DNA of 64,000 bases from Microvelia longipes. Lineage: Eukaryota > Arthropoda > Insecta > Hemiptera > Veliidae. The stretch covers positions 46,290,537 through 46,354,536 of the forward strand of contig JACMZG010001870.1 of NCBI GenBank assembly GCA_018340805.1. Direction: 5' to 3'. This document shows, in pieces, positions 57,401-64,000 of this stretch. The notes under the pieces were generated by a model that ran no database searches, was not told the origin of the DNA, and saw nothing but the letters and a program-made list of their open reading frames with translations. Made by a program: the position numbers and the translations under genes. Each line of letters begins with the position of its first letter. Position 1 is the stretch's first letter.

Positions 57401-60400
57401 TCATGATATTACAATATTTCTAAATAATCATGATATTGCTAAAATAAAATATGATATTATAAATAAAATCATGATATTCTAAATAAAATTATGATTACTA
57501 CATACAATCAAAATATTTCTTAATAAAATCATGATATTGCTAAATAAAATTATGATATTACTACATACAATAACAATATTTCTAAATAAAATCATGATAT
57601 TGCTAAATAAAATCATGATATTACTAAATAAAATCATGATATTTCTAAATAAAATTATGATATTACTACATACAATCAAAATATTTCTAAATAAATCATG
57701 ATATTGATAAATAAAATCATGATATTACTAAATAAAACATGATATTTCTAAATAATATCACTGCTCTTGTAGTAATAGTATCAGGAGTAAATTTAAAAGT
57801 CAGCCCAACTTGTTATTTAGAAGCTTATGATTAAAGTGATGTAGAAATTCATACACTTTGGTGGGGGGCACGGGACACAGTGGTCCAACTCCCTGCTTTG
57901 AGGCGGTCCTAAAAAAACAAGGGCTAGTTGGTTGCATCAGCTACCACACCGAGCGCTAGTTTTCACCTTGTGCAGCCGTTTTCAATATTTTTATCAGTTT
58001 TAAATCGAGACGTGTAGAAAAGAAAATGAACAAGACAATTTTTAACGTGTATGTAAAACATTTAGTTGTTCTTAAGATTATTTGTTTAGAAAATAAGATA
58101 AATTTAGCATTTTTTCTTTTATAAGAACAAATAGATACATAATGTACACACAAATTAATTTCGATTTCTGCACGTCATGGTTATCAGGTTATGTAAAATA
58201 TATTATATCAGGTCTAGTTAAAAATAACACATCATTTATATTTTTATTTAATTATTTAAAATAATTAATACAATTTTTAACATTGTTGAATATCCATTTA
58301 ACTAATTTTAATCTTGAAAATGAAGAGATCATTATTTTATATATGCTGTACAAGGTGACCTGACCTGTCTCTAGTGGAGAAACTGTGAACTTAAAGCAGG
58401 CCCATCTAAAACATCTTATTCCAGGGGAGTTGGACCACTGTATCACTGTATCCCGCGTCTCTATCCCTACTATAAAAATTTCTACATCAATTTACTTATG
58501 ATTTTTTAAAAACTTTTTGTATGTTTTGCTTTAAGGATATGTGAAGGTCAAAAGAATCCTGAAGATGTAAGACAGGAGTTTGTCAATAAGTATAGAGAAC
58601 TATTCAGGGTTGCCAGTCAACAGGTTGGTCCATTTGGTTATAATTAAACTTAATTATAACCAAAAACTACAGGTCCCCTGTAACTACAGGGGACCTCTGT
58701 TTTATCAATTTATTCTAGGATACATTATAAAAAGTAGAGTTGTGGAGTCCAGATATAAGGAAAAATAAGAAACAAGTCTCTCCAGCTTTCAGACAGATCC
58801 AGTTCTTAAGTTTGTGTATACTTTTTTGTAAGATTGAATCTTATACTTTGTTCGTTAGGCACTGATGATGGACTGTTGAGTCTGAAAGCTGGCTCTGTCA
58901 TTATCCAGAGCCATTAAATGTTAAAATGTTCCATTTTTAACAGAACAATCATAAAACAATTCTAACCCATATGTGTTGCATGAGCATAGGTTTGTGAGCA
59001 ATACAGTAGACTACTCCTTCCAACAAACAGACTTGCCTTAAAGATTTCTCGAATTATTGTGTTTAATGTTTTATTGGAGTGCTAAATCCAATAAAAAAGG
59101 CCTAAAGCAATACAACCAGCTCACAGGCTCCCAGGTCCATGAAGTGGCCACTTGATGTCTATCAGCCTTAAGCCTCATCAATTTCAACATAAATAATTCC
59201 TAATTTTTTCTATTAGGTGCATAAAATTGAGGAAAAATTGGGTGAATGCCTCGGAGAGAATGCTGTTGCTATTGAAAACAATCCTCTTGACGTACGGATG
59301 GATATCGGAGAGAGGATTATGGCGTGTAAAGCCTGTAAACAAAGTTTTAACTTGCAGAGAGGAACCAATAACAAGCTATATGCATCGTGTATTAACTATC
59401 CCAGGTGTAAGCACAGTATTGCTTTACCCAACAAAGTAAAGGAAGCTAAAGTGACCCAGCGAACATGTTCTACGGTAAGTCAAACACTCAACTATGTGGA
59501 GAGCTGGTAAGTGATGTGGTGAAACAAGTTGGTGGGGAGAGTCCCAATTATTCAGTACACGCTCTCTCTCTGTTATATTGTTCTTATGCTTTTAAATTGC
59601 CTTTAGTTTCTTCCTTTTAACAATTTATTTAAGTACGAAGACAATTATAATCTTGTTCGTCTTAAGAAAAATGGTGTGTGTTATGTGTAGGGAGTCAGGA
59701 TTTTAACCTGACTTGGTAGGCACGTATTAACGACTTTACACAGCACTTTAAAAACTACTCTACCTGGGGCCTTCCCCGATCAATATTGTACCTGCTCTCG
59801 AAACGTTGTTAATTGTAAATAACATTGACAATGGATTTCGTCCAACTAATTTTACTCATAATTCAACTTTGTTACAAACTTTCACGTCTAAAATAATAAT
59901 ATCATCGCATCTATCGAATTTACTTAAGTAGATTCTTTTAGCTAGCTTGGATACACATAGTTTAAATCGTCAACTTAAAATACCTTTCAACGGATAAGTT
60001 CTTTAAAGTGTTCTTGAAGTATGTCATTTATGTGATTTATTGTTATTTACTAGATTTATTAGTTATTAAGCAGTTATTAAATATTAAGACAATTCTATGT
60101 ACATTTGGTATATTATGGAAATAAATCTATTTATTTATCATTATCTCTCACATAGAAATTGTACTACCCAAACCTTAGACCCCAACTAGTATTGAACCAC
60201 CGCCCCCTAAAGTTAAGTACTAAACCCTGAACTAGCATCTAACTTGTTAAACTTGGTTACAGTGTGGCGGAGATGTCAAACTGATAGATTTCAAATTTGT
60301 ACCTGGTTCTATGATACCTTTTTACCCTGATGAGTATATCGGATGTATTAATGGCTGTGATAAAGATTTCATTGAAATGCTTGGTGTTAGAATTATGACT

Positions 60401-62355
60401 CCTGCTGGCAGTAAGTATTATTAATTATACTTTTATAACTCTTTATCAATTTTTGTTAATCTCAGTTCGGTTTTTATTAATTTATTTATTTTAATTGTTA
60501 TTTGACTATGTTAATTAGTTTTAATTAACTGTGATATTAGTTTTTTAAGTTTTTGTTTGTCTGTGTAATTATCTAGTCAACTATGATTTTGTTAAAAAAA
60601 TTTACCTGTGATGCCTGAAGATGCCTACAATGTTAGGTGAAATATATATAGCTAAATAATTAGTTTTTGTTGTTATTATAGAACTTTAAGCTGTTGTGTT
60701 TAAATTTCCTATCAAGATGTGGGAATTCTATAAAATAAATAGTGCTACAAAAGAGAAATTACTGATATTAACATGATATAATTATGCGAGAGAACCCTAG
60801 GAAAGGCTTCAAACAAAATGCACAATACATCTGGGTACTGTTCCATCATTCAACATTTGTCATGCATGATTCAGTGCGTGAGTTCAGACTCTGTCGGCAG
60901 CAAATCAACTCATGACAAATTTGGAATAATGAAACATTTCCCTGGTGTAGTTCCTTTTTGCTTGTTACATTTCCTAGGTGTCCCTCGCACCTTATTGCTT
61001 AGAATAATGTTTTTTTTTCTTTTACTTTTAAGGGGAAAGTAAGAAAAGCACTCACACTAATGCAAGACCTAATTCTGCTTCTTCAACCAATTCTAGGCCC
61101 AATTCTACAAGTGGTACCAGACCTTCATCGGCTTCGTCTAATGGCTCTACTAATCATAGTATGTTAATTAGTTTATTTATTGCCGTATTTTTTTTTAACA
61201 AGTTCTTTATTGGCAAAAGTATACAATATTTATTTTATGTAAACCGGAGCCATATTTTATTTATTGATTTAGGGTAATTTGTGCTTCTTTATTTTATTTT
61301 ATTTGTTATTTTTGTGGTATAAATGTTGATTACTTTTTTGGGGTGTGAAGGGGTTTTTTTGGGTTAAGGATAATTTTATAATTTTTGGTTTGGGTATTTT
61401 ATTTTTTATATTATTATTTTTTTTTTAATATTGTCTAAAGATATTTTTGATGGTTTATCTAGTTGGGTTTATTTAGTTTTGAATAGGTTTATATTATAAA
61501 GGTAGTTTGCAGGAGTTTCAAAAGGGATTGATTGACCACAGACAACCTATGCAGTCTGTGGACTGACTTTTGATAATTCAACCTGGCATTTGCCTGTATA
61601 ATTGAGGGAAACCACAGAAAAACCTCAATTAGGTTGATCGGACACGCGGGTCCTGGGTGTAGAGGTTGGGGCAATGAAGAATTCTAAGGGTATGATGAGA
61701 CATAGGGGGGCAATGAAGAATTCTAAGGTATGATGAGACATAGGGGGCAGTGAAGAATTCTAAGGGCATGATGAGACATAGGGGGGCAATGAAGAATTCT
61801 AAGGGCATGATGAGACATAGGGGGGGCATGGGAAATTAGGGGGCATGAAGAATTCTGATGAGACATAGGGGGCAGTGAAGAATTCTAAGGGCATGATGAG
61901 ACATAGGGGGCAATGAAGATTCTAAGGGCATGATGAGACATAGGGGGGCAATGAAGAATTCTAAGGGCATGATGAGACATAGGGGGGCAGTTAAGAATTC
62001 TAAGGGCATGATGAGACATATGGGGGCAGTGAAGACTTCTAAGGGCATGATGAGACATAGATGGGCAATGAAGGGAGCGATGAGCTGTTAAGAGGTGATA
62101 TAGGAGCAAAAATAAAAATATAGTTTTTAATTAAAATAAAAAGAGGTAGATAACATAATTTCACTTTTAGGTATTAGATGGCGCCCTATTTGTCAAAAAG
62201 ATATATTTTCTTATTTTGCTCACTGCCCTTACATCAAGAGCAATGCATGCCTTTATTATAACAATGTACCCTTAAAAGGACGTATGAGAACAAATACGAT
62301 AATTTTGGAAGGTCAGAGTGTAGCTGAGAGTCCGGCCTCAGCTGGTAGCTCCTAA
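33336..62355 (+). CDS. TOP3A: DNA topoisomerase 3-alpha, 16 coding exons
   Basis: Type IA topoisomerase that passes single strands. With BLM and RMI1 it dissolves double Holliday junctions, and it decatenates mtDNA. Exons: 33336-33497, 36999-37208, 37764-37897, 39036-39154, 41512-41679, 42578-42753, 44254-44432, 46389-46496, 53313-53422, 55044-55154, 56648-56922, 58536-58623, 59217-59474, 60263-60410, 61033-61158, 62171-62355. All junctions are GT-AG with matching phases, about 851 aa. Landmarks: AEKNDAAK (toprim start), [13 protein letters not shown] (metal-binding toprim), [20 protein letters not shown] with the catalytic Tyr, [31 protein letters not shown], and a C4 zinc finger. Odd points: a frameshift in exon 7, a shortened C-terminus, and a 6.8-kb intron 8 holding a LINE. 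A poly(A) signal AATAAA lies near 62609. Confidence 0.95.
33965..34120 (-). mobile_element. Repeat family E, copy 4
   Basis: Reverse complement of the family at 5.2 and 9.1 kb (CAATGAGGTTACACAGAGCC, TGTTTCAGGCCTCTCAATG, CTAGTATATATCTC). In TOP3A intron 1. Confidence 0.6.
34840..35330 (+). mobile_element. LINE 3' fragment with C-terminal CCHC-type motif
   Basis: The frame [20 protein letters not shown] then [13 protein letters not shown] (from 34861) has the Cys-Cys-His-Cys pattern found after the reverse transcriptase in several LINE clades. It runs to a stop at 35085, then AT-rich 3' sequence. 5'-truncated; in TOP3A intron 1. Confidence 0.55.
35790..36240 (+). mobile_element. LINE ORF2 C-terminal fragment, frameshifted
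   Basis: Before 35932 a frame gives [14 protein letters not shown] sequence (end of the reverse-transcriptase region). Then [39 protein letters not shown] and [18 protein letters not shown] follow to a stop at 36213. Same family as 1560-1830. Confidence 0.6.
36999..37208 (+). CDS. TOP3A: TOP3A exon 2
   Basis: 70 codons, [13 protein letters not shown] ... [15 protein letters not shown] ... [10 protein letters not shown]; part of the toprim domain with the conserved SVSGHL. Phase 0 at both ends. Confidence 0.93.
37764..37897 (+). CDS. TOP3A: TOP3A exon 3: acidic toprim motif
   Basis: Carries [20 protein letters not shown], the DxDxxGE metal-binding motif of type IA topoisomerases, all residues intact. 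Confidence 0.95.
38355..38840 (+). mobile_element. Repeat family D, copy 2
   Basis: GGGTACCTCGGAACTTCCTC, CACATCGGGTTCCCTACGCT at the start; ACTCAGGAGGCCTGAGTGG and TACCTACGGTATAAATAAGG at the end. In TOP3A intron 3. Confidence 0.55.
39036..39154 (+). CDS. TOP3A: TOP3A exon 4
   Basis: [16 protein letters not shown] ... [16 protein letters not shown]; the toprim to domain II/IV link. Junctions AG|G and G|GT. Confidence 0.93.
39440..41065 (+). mobile_element. Repeat family D, copy 3, split by a LINE
   Basis: The left part 39440-39867 and right part about 40708-41065 together match the uninterrupted copy at 53.57-54.46 kb. The 840 bp between them are a LINE fragment, with TTGGTCTTATA repeated at both junctions. 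Confidence 0.6.
39865..40708 (-). mobile_element. Nested LINE 3' fragment with target-site duplication
   Basis: Minus strand: [20 protein letters not shown], then [18 protein letters not shown] (Cys-Cys-His-His knuckle), a stop, then a frame that decays. It ends in an (AAT)n tail at 39865-39885. The duplication TTGGTCTTATA flanks it. 5'-truncated, as is usual for LINEs. Confidence 0.65.
41140..41378. mobile_element. Fold-back element with hammerhead arm
   Basis: AAAATGGTGATAGATGAGTG (about 41162) is mirrored by CTCATCTATCACCATTTTC near 41267-41285; a plus-strand hammerhead-like arm follows at 41299. In TOP3A intron 4, 130 bp before exon 5. Confidence 0.55.
41299..41342 (+). ncRNA. Hammerhead-like arm, degenerate stem II
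   Basis: UGCA, CUGAUGA (41305-41311) and GAAA are kept; stem II GGCCU/AGAUU is weakened and stem III is AACGCUUU. Confidence 0.4.
41512..41679 (+). CDS. TOP3A: TOP3A exon 5
   Basis: [15 protein letters not shown] ... [16 protein letters not shown], strongly conserved strand-gate sequence. Acceptor TTTAG, donor G|GTGAGT. Confidence 0.95.
41925..42440. mobile_element. Fold-back/Penelope-type element
   Basis: Begins AAGAGTCTCTCCACAAAACT, carries a minus-strand hammerhead at 41950-41992, and has an inverted interior (GGGAGAGC / GCTCTCCC, CGACTTGACAATTTTGGTGA / CACCAACATTGTCGAG). In TOP3A intron 5. Confidence 0.5.
41950..41992 (-). ncRNA. Hammerhead-like ribozyme, complete core
   Basis: CUGAUGA (complement of 41981-41987), U, stem II GGCCU/AGGUC with loop CAUGUU, GAA, palindromic stem III AGCGCU (41955-41960), U17; stem I short (CA/UG). 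All catalytic core bases present. Confidence 0.55.
42578..42753 (+). CDS. TOP3A: TOP3A exon 6
   Basis: [20 protein letters not shown] ... [15 protein letters not shown], with conserved KPKSKWRP. Ends in phase 0 before exon 7. Confidence 0.93.
42760..44250. other. TOP3A intron 6, no gene
   Basis: AT-rich; 43160-43350 resembles an old LINE 3' UTR (poly-T start, CAAATGAATAAATAATTTGG). Nothing else is recognisable. Confidence 0.5.
44254..44432 (+). CDS. TOP3A: TOP3A exon 7: catalytic tyrosine, with a frameshift
   Basis: Starts [14 protein letters not shown]. At 44296 the frame slips: AATGCAGGAAACAATG gives a stop (TGA 44314-44316) in the incoming frame, while from 44297 the next frame reads [18 protein letters not shown] and on to [13 protein letters not shown]. 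The family has one Lys codon between INA and ETM, so two bases appear to be missing. The active-site Tyr is in [11 protein letters not shown]. Splice sites on both sides are good, so an assembly indel is the simplest reading; a genuine null allele is the alternative. Confidence 0.9.
44570..45130. mobile_element. Fold-back repeat family B, copy 2
   Basis: Matches 14945-15435 (GGAAAAGCATAG, AAAATCGCACAAATTCCAG, AAATAAGTGGTTCCCTGT, GTCGTGTGCAAAATAAGAAG) and closes with the inverted end. In TOP3A intron 7. Confidence 0.6.
45183..45366 (-). mobile_element. tRNA-derived SINE, copy 1
   Basis: On the minus strand: GCCTCCGTAGCCGTGGTCGT (A-box-like), then GGGGTTCACAGCCCGGGC holding a good pol III B box (GGTTCACAGCC), then a body with CACCTCGGGTGG toward the 3' end. 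Same family at 63.13 kb. Confidence 0.65.
45385..45545 (-). mobile_element. SINE copy 2, head missing
   Basis: Shares the body (GGTTCCCGCAGGGC..., CACCTCGGGTGG, GGCGAAATCTTTTTACAAC) with the neighbour, but stops before the tRNA-like head. Followed by GC-rich inverted repeats (AGCCCGGGCTATTTGCCCGGGC). Confidence 0.55.
46389..46496 (+). CDS. TOP3A: TOP3A exon 8
   Basis: [20 protein letters not shown] then [17 protein letters not shown]. The conserved HPPIHPT sequence lies close to the active site. The following intron is 6.8 kb and holds the minisatellite and LINE. Confidence 0.95.
46563..47088. repeat. 51-bp minisatellite, left block
   Basis: About ten diverged units of CCAAGAATACAACAATGGTA plus TCTCCAATAACAATATC plus TTTACTTTGATAAA. 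A 51-bp unit keeps frame, so open frames with [17 protein letters not shown] repeats appear on the minus strand; these are not genes. The same array resumes at 52515. Confidence 0.85.
47610..50587 (-). pseudogene. LINE ORF2: endonuclease and reverse transcriptase
   Basis: Endonuclease: [21 protein letters not shown] and GDFNINI in 50587-49970. Linker: [19 protein letters not shown]. Reverse transcriptase: [38 protein letters not shown] (49167-48784), [12 protein letters not shown] with the catalytic DD (48541-47969), [16 protein letters not shown]-terminal: [18 protein letters not shown] and [12 protein letters not shown]. The frame changes at least four times. The FADD box and NYRPISLLP style point to the CR1/L2/Jockey side of LINE diversity. 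The start ATG overlaps the upstream stop (ATGA at 50584-50587), suggesting coupled translation. Confidence 0.85.
50584..52475 (-). pseudogene. LINE ORF1 carrying an alphavirus-like SF1 helicase
   Basis: In order: motif [11 protein letters not shown] (about 51489-51460), motif [12 protein letters not shown], motif [14 protein letters not shown], a CPMDV block, then motif V IHEAQGIT and motif [13 protein letters not shown] in the last segment (51015-50584). Spacing and wording are those of helicases in plant virga/tobamo-like replicases. Frames: 51732-51253, 51289-50960, 51015-50584, so two compensating shifts. Upstream, open segments with shifts continue to about 52475 without a recognised domain; no methyltransferase seen. 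A retrotransposon capture and not a free viral insertion, because it is in line with and overlaps ORF2. The N-terminus is cut at the 5' truncation. Confidence 0.8.
52515..53040. repeat. 51-bp minisatellite, right block
   Basis: Same 51-bp units as 46563-47088, followed by a shorter 33-bp variant (TAATGCTATTTCTAATAACA) at about 52880-52985. The two blocks were one array before the LINE landed. Confidence 0.85.
53050..53165. repeat. 18-bp tandem array
   Basis: Six or so near-perfect copies of TACTGACATAGAATTATA. Confidence 0.9.
53313..53422 (+). CDS. TOP3A: TOP3A exon 9
   Basis: [20 protein letters not shown] ... INNEK; conserved [10 protein letters not shown]. Acceptor TTTGCAG, phase 0 donor. 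Confidence 0.95.
53565..54470 (+). mobile_element. Repeat family D, copy 4, with internal 26-bp expansion
   Basis: The longest copy of the family. Near its left end CTTTTCCTCATTACATCGG plus CTCGGAA is amplified about six times (53588-53765). Right end AAACCCAATTTCGGATTTTT. In TOP3A intron 9. Confidence 0.6.
54815..55025. repeat. 29-bp tandem array
   Basis: About seven copies of TTTATTTACATAAATAATA plus TTG(T/A)TTAT, ending just 20 bp before the acceptor of TOP3A exon 10. Confidence 0.85.
55044..55154 (+). CDS. TOP3A: TOP3A exon 10
   Basis: [20 protein letters not shown] then [17 protein letters not shown]. The acceptor TTTTAG at 55038-55043 was chosen because the alternative CACAG at 55050 would break the frame. 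Confidence 0.9.
55480..55625 (-). mobile_element. Probable LINE 3' UTR remnant
   Basis: A (TTTA)n stretch, then ACATACAACATACATTTATA and CAAGAAGGCAAAAGCCTTG, similar in layout to the tails at 7.8 and 47.1 kb. Tentative. Confidence 0.3.
56428..56490. repeat. Perfect 30-bp-arm hairpin
   Basis: AGAATCAGCTACCGTCGATA through to TTG at 56457, the loop CTC (56458-56460), then the exact complement 56461-56490. It is GC-richer than its surroundings. In TOP3A intron 10, about 160 bp before exon 11. No protein and no known RNA family recognised. Confidence 0.8.
56648..56922 (+). CDS. TOP3A: TOP3A exon 11
   Basis: The longest exon, with [20 protein letters not shown] ... [13 protein letters not shown]. 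These are strongly conserved type IA residues that line the DNA-binding groove. Confidence 0.96.
57040..57750. repeat. 20-bp-period AT minisatellite
   Basis: Many diverged units of ATTACTAAATAAAATCATGAT. Minus-strand frames with [13 protein letters not shown] repeats come from it. In TOP3A intron 11. Confidence 0.85.
58536..58623 (+). CDS. TOP3A: TOP3A exon 12
   Basis: [20 protein letters not shown] then [10 protein letters not shown], a helical segment closing the core. Followed closely by a fold-back element with a hammerhead arm. Confidence 0.9.
58770..58935 (+). mobile_element. Short fold-back element with hammerhead
   Basis: CTCCAGCTTTCAGACAGATC (58790) is mirrored by GTCTGAAAGCTGG inside the hammerhead at 58881-58893. 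Total 165 bp. In TOP3A intron 12. Confidence 0.5.
58855..58902 (+). ncRNA. Hammerhead-like ribozyme, best-formed copy
   Basis: Stem I GGCA (58858-58861) with UGUC (58896-58899); CUGAUGA (58862-58868); stem II GGACU/AGUCU with GUUG loop; GAA (58884-58886); stem III AGCUGGCU (58887-58894), which pairs with itself in a dimer including two G-U; C17 at 58895. Lies in the sense direction of a TOP3A intron. Confidence 0.65.
59217..59474 (+). CDS. TOP3A: TOP3A exon 13: C4 zinc finger
   Basis: [16 protein letters not shown], then [10 protein letters not shown] ... [17 protein letters not shown], a topoisomerase-type C4 finger (four Cys in CxxC ... CxxxxxxC spacing). Donor ACG|GTAAGT. Confidence 0.92.
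60263..60410 (+). CDS. TOP3A: TOP3A exon 14
   Basis: [20 protein letters not shown] ... [16 protein letters not shown], matching the post-finger block that ends with CCIGGCDDTLREIL in vertebrate TOP3A. Confidence 0.9.
60590..60770 (+). mobile_element. Penelope-type end fragment with hammerhead
   Basis: The hammerhead at 60610 and the following AGTGCTACAAAAGAGAAATTAC segment match 17014-17170. In TOP3A intron 14. Confidence 0.5.
60610..60656 (+). ncRNA. Hammerhead-like ribozyme (AU stem III)
   Basis: CUGAAGA (60615-60621), stem II GCCUA/UAGGU with loop CAAUGU, GAA, palindrome AUAUAUAU, A17, then GC of stem I. All core bases kept. Confidence 0.55.
61033..61158 (+). CDS. TOP3A: TOP3A exon 15: Ser/Asn/Thr linker
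   Basis: A low-complexity segment with repeated RPNS and [14 protein letters not shown] motifs. Phases fit both neighbours. Confidence 0.8.
61645..62090. repeat. 39-40-bp minisatellite in TOP3A intron 15
   Basis: Eleven or so units of GATGAGACATAGGGGGGCAA plus TGAAGAATTCTAAGGGCAT, with G-run length changes. It ends about 80 bp before the last TOP3A exon. Open frames on the minus strand ([13 protein letters not shown]) are artefacts. Confidence 0.9.
62171..62355 (+). CDS. TOP3A: TOP3A terminal exon (atypical C-terminus)
   Basis: [20 protein letters not shown] then [11 protein letters not shown], to TAA at 62353-62355. Cys/His residues (CX10-11HC..C) hint at a metal site, but it is not the GRF finger (CxC..GRxFxxC..CxFF.W) that closes most animal TOP3A. 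Either the GRF fingers are lost or this is an alternative last exon and more lies beyond the window. Confidence 0.65.
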
Positions 62356-62359
62356 CATG

Positions 62360-63120
62360 CAATTGGGAACCCCTCACAAAAAATAATTGATGCAATACTG
62401 AAGAAAGATGAGAATTCTGTAAACCTTTACAGAATTTAACTGTAAAGGAACTGAATTCCTTTTGAGTTTTTTCTTTTCCTTATTTATACAATAGATGTTA
62501 GAAAAGTATTGAGACCTGAATGTCACCAGATTTAATCATTTTCTAAAGGTACATCTTATCCTTTACTATAAGATTTTTTATATAAACAGACTTTATATAA
62601 AATTCAATCAATAAAACTTATCATTTATCAATAACAAAATTTTAAGTTTATTTCTTTTGAAATGAATATAAGAACATACATAAATATAACATACATAACT
62701 AAGGTTTGTCGAGGATAAAATAGTGGAAGCATAGTAAAAAGTGGATATCAGAGTTGATGAAAAGGATTCAAAGATGTCGTCTACTCACCAGGCTTGACTA
62801 CTTTCTATACTTACGACTACTACTACAATTTAATTAAAATATATTTAATTAAATGTATTTAATTTAAATTTTGCATTAATTATTGAACAAATTTAAATGA
62901 TTCAACTTTTTGTCAAATCCCTCATAGCTACGACATTGTTTGGAAAATGAAGGCTTTATCACCAGCTCTTTTCACCCCTTAGCCCTTATTACCAGTCAGT
63001 GTTGTTAACTTCAAGAATTCAGTTCAACTGTCTATTGAACGACAAGCTTAAACAAACTGAGAAGGCACTTAAAATGACCTCAAATTCTTGTTTAAGATAA
63101 CTATAGTATAACACTTGGTT
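62360..63120. other. 3' flank of TOP3A, no gene
   Basis: 3' UTR with AATAAAAC near 62609 and AT-rich sequence beyond. Nothing else recognised. Confidence 0.6.
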
Positions 63121-63127
63121 TAAATAA

Positions 63128-63366
63128 TAATAATAATAATGCCCGTTTAGAGCCTTGCGGCTCATAAGGGATAACCCCTGCAGAACCACCTCGGGTGGTA
63201 GTAGCAACCGTTACGCTCAAAGTGAATTCTAAAGTTGGCGATAATTTATCTAAACAAAAATCGTCTATAAACTGAGAGCGTTACCTGGGATGCGAACCCC
63301 AGACCCCCAGAGAAAGGTCAGTGCAAAGACTAACGCTTTAACGACCTCGGGCACAGAGGCGGCCGG
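63128..63366 (-). mobile_element. tRNA-derived SINE, copy 3
   Basis: Minus strand: head GCCGCCTCTGTGCCCGAGGT, B box GGGGTTCGCATCCC, then a body with CACCTCGGGTGG-like sequence (CCACCCGAGGTGGT) and an (ATT)n tail at 63128-63140. The most complete of three copies. Confidence 0.7.
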
Positions 63367-63599
63367 ATTTTAAACACGGTTTAAAATCAGTTTAAAATAA
63401 TGGTAGGGAGCCAATGAGGTTAGCCCACAATTTCATATCAGGCTAAGTTTGTTGGTTCAACAATTTTCCGACGCTGTTAACTGATTTTAACTGAGTGTTA
63501 TACTCTATAGGCCAATTACTATAACTTCTATATTGTCTAAAATATTTATAAAAAAAAAAAACATTAAAATCAAGACTTCTCAACTTTCTTGAAGGAAAT

Positions 63600-63965
63600 A
63601 AAATATTGAGCAAGCATCAGTTTGGCTGTGAAGATGAAAAATCCGACATTTCGCTTCCACTGTGGGAGGCATCTTCAGGGATGTAGGACATCATGGATAA
63701 AAACATAATGTTCTACTAAAACTGAAGTGACGATAGAGACGAAAGTGGCCCTATTCAAGGACAAAGATTGTAGCCATGAGAAAGGATAGTAGGGTTCCAA
63801 TCCTCCTGAAGGCCGTTCCAAGTAAATTTCTGGTAGTGGAACAAGTATTGAAGATCTTCCTAATATCATGGCGTGCTAAAATACAGTAGATACGCATTCC
63901 TCCTGTATTCTTGTCTCTCTCTCTCTCGTTGGTTGATGAGACATAGGGGGGCAACGATTCTTTAT
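63600..63965 (-). mobile_element. Penelope-like element 3' part with hammerhead
   Basis: From 63960 down, a minus-strand frame reads PPYVSSTNERERDKNTGG then ILARHDIRKIFNTCSTTRN. This resembles the YVxxxSExI-ARIL-KHDIRTIF stretch downstream of the Penelope reverse transcriptase. It decays, then TTTTTATCCATGATGTCCTA and the hammerhead follow. Confidence 0.5.
63638..63685 (-). ncRNA. Hammerhead-like ribozyme (AUCC/GGAU stem I)
   Basis: Minus strand: stem I AUCC (complement of 63679-63682) with GGAU (complement of 63641-63644); CUGAAGA; stem II GCCUCC/GGAAGC with one C-A mismatch and loop CACAGU; GAA; stem III AUGU; C17. Pairs changed jointly against the 8292-8340 copy. Confidence 0.6.
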
Positions 63966-64000
63966 CTTCATTGATGTGGTCACTACCTGAAGACCTAAAT

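Noticed and set aside
61629..62109. Minus-strand frames rich in [13 protein letters not shown]
   Set aside because: Translation of the 39-40-bp minisatellite in different frames.

Overview
This is an AT-rich, repeat-rich piece of an animal nuclear genome, most likely an insect (the order cannot be fixed from sequence alone). The signs are spliced genes with GT-AG introns, tRNA-derived SINEs, several non-LTR retrotransposon families, Penelope-like elements, MITEs and many minisatellites. Only a few percent is host coding sequence.

Host genes, left to right. (1) 815-8723, plus strand: the last four coding exons of an unidentified protein that ends in a single C-terminal membrane anchor. (2) About 24217-24960, minus strand: a badly broken, apparently intronless copy of RMI1, the OB-fold partner of topoisomerase III alpha. 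(3) 29140-30333, minus: intact single-exon OLA1 (Obg-like ATPase, 397 aa). (4) 31049-31345, plus: a 98-aa mitochondrial oxidoreductase-like protein (OXLD1 type), divergent from OLA1. (5) 33336-62355, plus: a complete TOP3A gene, 16 coding exons over 29 kb, with a possible mitochondrial presequence, a frameshift in the exon holding the catalytic tyrosine, and a short C-terminus without the usual GRF fingers. TOP3A and RMI1 act together with BLM to dissolve double Holliday junctions, so an RMI1 relic 8 kb from TOP3A is notable.

Mobile DNA fills the rest. The most striking element is a 5.4-kb non-LTR retrotransposon (47.09-52.5 kb, minus strand) inside a 51-bp minisatellite in a TOP3A intron. 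Its upstream ORF carries an alphavirus/tobamovirus-like superfamily 1 RNA helicase and overlaps the endonuclease-reverse transcriptase ORF by ATGA. A second theme is at least 14 dispersed hammerhead-ribozyme-like hairpins, on both strands and often head-to-head in fold-back elements. They have covarying stem II and very short self-complementary stem III, as in the dimeric hammerheads of Penelope-like retroelements. Other parts are LINE 3' fragments (one nested with a target-site duplication), tRNA-SINEs, three TIR-MITE families, a possible Crypton fragment and about ten tandem arrays.

Stretches not listed below (for example 9.3-10.0, 11.35-12.0, 13.2-14.15, 20.5-21.6, 24.97-25.85, 26.5-27.38 and 27.85-29.08 kb) show no gene or repeat I can support.
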